From contig CAILMK010000574.1 of the NCBI GenBank assembly GCA_903835275.1, positions 1 to 7,520 on the forward strand: 7,520 nt of DNA, written 5' to 3'. The position numbers were made by a program, and so were the translations under genes. The DNA comes from an uncultured bacterium (lineage in GTDB: Bacteria > Bacteroidota > Bacteroidia > CAILMK01). The notes below the pieces were generated by a model that did no database searches, was not told the origin of the DNA, and worked only from the letters and a program-made list of their open reading frames with translations. Shown here in pieces: positions 5,036 to 7,520 of this stretch. Every line of letters starts with the position of its first letter. The stretch's first letter is position 1.

Positions 5036-6070
5036 ATGTTTAGCGATGAAGTCTACATGCGCCGTTGTATCGATCTTGCCAGGGCCGGGATTGGACATGT
5101 ATCTCCCAACCCCATGGTTGGCTCGGTCATCGTTTACAAAGATACAATCATTGGGGAAGGATACCACCATGAATACGGGAAAGCCCACGCGGAAGTCAAT
5201 GCCATTGATTCCGTAACCGATAAATCCTTGCTGAAAGAAGCTACTCTTTACGTTAACCTGGAACCCTGCTCCCATTATGGGAAAACGCCTCCATGTGCGG
5301 ACAGGATCATATTGGAAGGTATTCCGAGGGTGGTAATTGGAAATATAGACCCTTTTTCCGAAGTGAATGGCAGGGGAATTGAAAAGCTAAGAAATGCAGG
5401 CGTAAAAGTCACTGTTGGTGTACTTGAAAAAAAATGCAGCGAACTGAATAAAACTTTCTTCACATTTCATGAAAAGAGACGCCCGTACATCATACTGAAA
5501 TGGGCTGAAACGGCCGACGGATTCATAGCCAGAAAGGATTTTTCTTCCAAATGGATCAGTAACCCATATAGCCGAATGCTGGTACATCAATGGCGCTCTG
5601 AAATAGATGCTGTAATGGTAGGTGCCAATACTGCCATTCATGATAATCCATCACTAACCGTAAGAGAAACAAAAGGCAGAAACCCGATTCGAATAACCAT
5701 GCTTCGGGATGGAATTTTACCACTCGGTTTTCATTTGCTGGACGGGGAAGCGAGGACCATCATTTTCACAGAGAATAAAAGCATTTCTCATCCCAATGTG
5801 GAATATGTCCCGATTGAATTTAGCGCGAATCTACCGGAGCAGATACTGGCATATTTATACACTCAGAATATCCAATCTATATTGATAGAGGGCGGAGCGA
5901 ATTTATTATCTCAATTTATCTCAAAAAACCTTTGGGATGAAGCGAGGATTTTTAAAGCTCCTGTTCATTTTGATGAGGGCATTCCCGCTCCTGTTTTAGA
6001 TGGCGAACTTGTAGAGAAGATAACGGTTGATACAGATGAATTATTTATTTGCAGGAATAAAAATGGATAG
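5036..6070 (+). CDS. ribD: Bifunctional riboflavin biosynthesis deaminase/reductase RibD
   Basis: Catalyses two successive cytoplasmic steps of riboflavin synthesis: deamination of the 2,5-diamino-6-ribosylamino-pyrimidinone 5'-phosphate, then NADPH-dependent reduction of the ribosyl side chain. The 344-residue protein has a normal length and both domains. The N-terminal zinc deaminase (about 1-145) has SPNPMVGSVIV (23-33), the zinc/catalytic H51-A-E53, and C78 and C87 in the EPCSHYGKTPPCADRII segment. The C-terminal reductase (about 149-344) begins RPYIILKWAETADGFIA and has the conserved VGANTAIHDNPSLTVR (195-210) and ILIEGGANLL (282-291). All key residues are present, so both activities are expected. 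The ATG at 5036 gives the standard start (MFSDEVYMRRCIDLA). It is divergent from prmC, with no other rib gene in view. It is followed by a palindromic repeat and is probably monocistronic here. Confidence 0.97.
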   Translation: MFSDEVYMRRCIDLARAGIGHVSPNPMVGSVIVYKDTIIGEGYHHEYGKAHAEVNAIDSVTDKSLLKEATLYVNLEPCSHYGKTPPCADRIILEGIPRVVIGNIDPFSEVNGRGIEKLRNAGVKVTVGVLEKKCSELNKTFFTFHEKRRPYIILKWAETADGFIARKDFSSKWISNPYSRMLVHQWRSEIDAVMVGANTAIHDNPSLTVRETKGRNPIRITMLRDGILPLGFHLLDGEARTIIFTENKSISHPNVEYVPIEFSANLPEQILAYLYTQNIQSILIEGGANLLSQFISKNLWDEARIFKAPVHFDEGIPAPVLDGELVEKITVDTDELFICRNKNG

Positions 6071-6077
6071 ATGGTAT

Positions 6078-6111
6078 AATCCTCGTAGGTTTTGAAAACC
6101 TTTAGAGGATT
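6078..6111. repeat. Degenerate 34-bp palindrome downstream of ribD
   Basis: AATCCTC (6078-6084), GT, AGGTTTT (6087-6093), central G, AAAACCT (6095-6101), TTA, GAGGATT (6105-6111): two perfect 7-bp stem segments separated by a 2/3-nt internal bulge. It starts 8 bp after the ribD stop and lies before the DinB-like gene. Its TTTT-G-AAAA centre parallels the TTTT-C-AAAA centre at 3676-3708. There is no U-run after it, so it is a weak terminator candidate. It looks more like a decayed copy of an interspersed palindromic repeat. Confidence 0.75.
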
Positions 6112-6115
6112 TATT

Positions 6116-6123
6116 GTTCTTTG
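6116..6123 (+). promoter_or_regulatory. Weak -7 box candidate for the DinB-like gene
   Basis: GTTCTTTG (then CA) keeps the CTTTGCA end common in Bacteroidota promoters but lacks the TA. A TTG at 6092-6094, inside the palindrome, is 21 bp upstream. The ATG follows 31 bp downstream, at 6155. Confidence 0.25.
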
Positions 6124-6154
6124 CATTCATGAATAATATCAATAATTAAAACAT

Positions 6155-6652
6155 ATGATCATTAAAACTGAATCACAAACACTGGCGGATGTCTATGCTG
6201 ATGTCCGCAAAATGACGAAATTTTATTTCTCCAAGATCAAGGATACGGATCTAAGCAAGAGATTTGAAATTAATGACCAAAAATTCAACAGTGCACACTG
6301 GCTCATGGCGCATTTGGTATGGACCGAAGATGGTTTACTGATCAAAAGCCTCACCGGTGAAAGTTCCGGAATTCCATGGGTGAATAGTGTAAAACTTGGC
6401 TCTGATCCTGATAATGCGATATTGCCTCCCATTGATGAGATCATTGCTGCGTTGGATGCAACACATAAGAAAGCATTAGATAATATTCGCGCCCTTACTG
6501 TTGAAAATCTCGAGGAAAAGACTCATACCGGACTTGTTTTCGGTGGAGCTGACTCCAAGAGAAATATCATTCATCACGCAATACGCCATGAACCGATGCA
6601 TATTGGGCATTTAGGTTGGATCGCAAAGATGAACGGGATAAAGATCATTTGA
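6155..6652 (+). CDS. DinB/YfiT-like four-helix protein (putative metal-dependent enzyme)
   Basis: A 165-residue cytoplasmic protein of the DinB superfamily, a four-helix bundle that usually binds a divalent metal through three histidines. Some members are thiol-dependent transferases (bacillithiol, mycothiol); most have no known function. Visible features are an early helix (10-30), a second helix with SAHWLMAHLVWTEDG (46-60; His48 or His53 as ligand), and the C-terminal helix HHAIRHEPMHIGHLGWI (140-156) with the H-x3-H pair His145/His149 and a further His152. Length is normal and the ATG at 6155 is the natural start. The gene stands alone between the palindrome after ribD and a convergent gene whose stop is 23 bp away. 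A damage-inducible role should not be assumed from the family name. The family call is confident; substrate and thiol cofactor are unknown. Confidence 0.85.
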   Translation: MIIKTESQTLADVYADVRKMTKFYFSKIKDTDLSKRFEINDQKFNSAHWLMAHLVWTEDGLLIKSLTGESSGIPWVNSVKLGSDPDNAILPPIDEIIAALDATHKKALDNIRALTVENLEEKTHTGLVFGGADSKRNIIHHAIRHEPMHIGHLGWIAKMNGIKII

Positions 6653-6675
6653 AATATTGATGATAAGTTGAGTTT

Positions 6676-7143
6676 TCACTTCTCCACTTCCGCCTTTAAT
6701 TCTTCATAGCTAAAGGACTTTTCGAAGAAGCGTTTCTTTTTATTCTTATAGATAACTGTTGCCGGAACCGCGCCACTCCATTCGGTAGATACCTTATCGA
6801 TCCAGTCATTGGCATCTACTGCATTCAGCCACCATATTGTTGAATGCATATCATTCTTTGCAATGAAAGGCTTTAACTTGGCATCTATCTCCTTTTGCAT
6901 ATCCATGGAAATAAGGATGAACTTTATTTTTTTTCCCTTACTTTCAGCATTAAGTTTTTCAAAGGCAGGCAATTCCTCCACACATGGTTTGCACCAGGTG
7001 GCCCAGAAATTAATCACATAAGTGGTATCATTTTCTGAATGAAGGATAGCATCCAGGGAAGAGAAATTTATCTTACGAACCTCCTGTGCTTTCAGCACAC
7101 CGAATGCGCTAAAAAAAAATACGGATAGAAGTAATTTGCGCAA
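6676..7143 (-). CDS. Secreted TlpA/ResA-like thioredoxin
   Basis: A thiol-disulfide oxidoreductase predicted to be exported and to work in the periplasm, reducing or exchanging disulfides in envelope or cytochrome-type partners. The 155-residue protein has a signal peptide (MRKLLLSVFFFSAFG..., residues 1 to about 19), then a thioredoxin fold with VINFWATWCKPC (active-site Cys51 and Cys54), EELPAFEKL, and the cis-proline loop AVPATVIY (Pro127). Length suits a minimal TlpA protein. The start is unusual: no ATG precedes the signal peptide. TTG at 7143 is the best codon (an in-frame ATT lies two codons earlier), a TAA lies eight codons upstream, and the next Met is past the active site at residue 80. 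Only 7 bp separate it from the stop of the Rieske-like gene, so the two very likely form an operon with coupled translation. Confidence 0.9.
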   Translation of the reverse strand: MRKLLLSVFFFSAFGVLKAQEVRKINFSSLDAILHSENDTTYVINFWATWCKPCVEELPAFEKLNAESKGKKIKFILISMDMQKEIDAKLKPFIAKNDMHSTIWWLNAVDANDWIDKVSTEWSGAVPATVIYKNKKKRFFEKSFSYEELKAEVEK

Positions 7144-7150
7144 GTAAATA

Positions 7151-7520
7151 TTAGTTGGTAATCGTTACAGAACCCGTTGTAGGATCCTGGGAAACATAAT
7201 ATTTTTTCAAAGAATATACAGATGGACCTTTTTGTAAAGTACCGTCCAATAAAAACTGGGAATTACAGCATGGCACCCAGTTTTTATGGATATCATATTT
7301 TCCGCAGGCTATGGTAGGACTATTGGTTTGTACCGTTACCGTTGAACAGGAATCATTGGGGTTGTACGGGCAATCCCTTTCAAGAGCATAGATGACACCA
7401 CCGAAATTGGTCAGGATAATTCCCCGCACACCAAAACCGTCAAGATATTGCCAGCTGCCTGAAAAGTTGAGCTTGGTGTATAATGGATCATTCAGGTTAA
7501 ATTGAAAAGACACCGGTACA
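7151..7520 (-). CDS. Rieske-like fold protein with altered cluster ligands (5' end outside the window)
   Basis: The frame is open to the right edge; the GTG at 7513 is internal or accidental, so the N-terminus, probably with an export signal, is missing. Residues are counted from that GTG. The C-terminal pattern PCCNSQFLLDGTLQKGPS...LKKYYV (81-107) follows the second Rieske loop and what comes after it (C-P-x-H-G-S-x-F-x...DG...GPA...L..Y.V). IYALERDCPYNP (41-52) matches the first (C-x-H) loop. The usual histidines are absent: Tyr50 replaces the first and Cys83 the second, and Val80 stands where the second-loop Cys should be. Five cysteines (48, 56, 70, 82, 83) remain. It may bind another metal arrangement, carry disulfides, or be a non-redox relic of the fold. 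The thioredoxin gene starts 7 bp downstream. The fold call is from pattern recognition, not a search. Confidence 0.6.
   Translation of the reverse strand, partial: VPVSFQFNLNDPLYTKLNFSGSWQYLDGFGVRGIILTNFGGVIYALERDCPYNPNDSCSTVTVQTNSPTIACGKYDIHKNWVPCCNSQFLLDGTLQKGPSVYSLKKYYVSQDPTTGSVTITN

Noticed and set aside
5000..5275. In-frame upstream extension of prmC by 92 codons
   Set aside because: It would overlap the well-supported ribD deaminase domain on the opposite strand and has no PrmC-like sequence. The ATG at 4999 gives the standard PrmC length.

Overview
The window looks like chromosomal DNA from a Bacteroidota bacterium, plausibly in the Chitinophagales/Sphingobacteriales neighbourhood. 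Three signals point there. Several genes are preceded by matches to the Bacteroidota sigma-A promoter (TTG, about 19 bp, then TAnnTTTG) instead of Shine-Dalgarno sites. The product set fits (divergent prmC/ribD, a single-domain GIY-YIG nuclease, a TlpA-like thioredoxin, an orphan lipoprotein). The intergenic regions hold palindromic, REP-like repeats. The exact clade cannot be fixed from the sequence alone. No rRNA, tRNA, CRISPR array or transposase gene was seen.

Layout, left to right. Bases 1-463 (+) are the 3' end of an AT-rich, beta-rich surface or secreted protein whose 5' end lies outside. A complete atpG (530-1414, +) follows, with a strong intrinsic terminator (1442-1469) and then a repeat-like intergenic patch (about 1479-1542). 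Next is an orphan AT-rich lipoprotein (1577-2929, +). It converges on a short-chain dehydrogenase (2963-3652, -), whose promoter region holds a perfect 33-bp nested palindrome (3676-3708). A 403-bp cassette follows (3721-4123): a GIY-YIG nuclease gene (-) between two 36-bp inverted repeats that match at 33 of 36 positions. It ends only 15 bp from the stop codon of prmC (4139-4999, -). prmC is divergent from ribD (5036-6070, +) across 36 bp. After a second, degenerate palindrome (6078-6111) comes a DinB/YfiT-like protein (6155-6652, +). This converges on a two-gene leftward operon: a Rieske-like protein entering from the right edge (7151-7520, -) followed by a secreted thioredoxin (6676-7143, -).

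The window mixes conserved housekeeping genes (F1 gamma subunit, release-factor methylation, riboflavin synthesis) with accessory material inserted between them: AT-rich orphan exported proteins, palindromic repeats and the nuclease cassette. The most interesting structure is the inverted-repeat-bounded GIY-YIG cassette, whose right arm appears to carry the promoter of its own gene. It looks like a very small mobile or selfish unit. Second is the nested palindrome that coincides with the predicted -33 to -7 interval of the dehydrogenase promoter. Third is the Rieske-fold protein that appears to have lost its cluster ligands and sits next to a thioredoxin.
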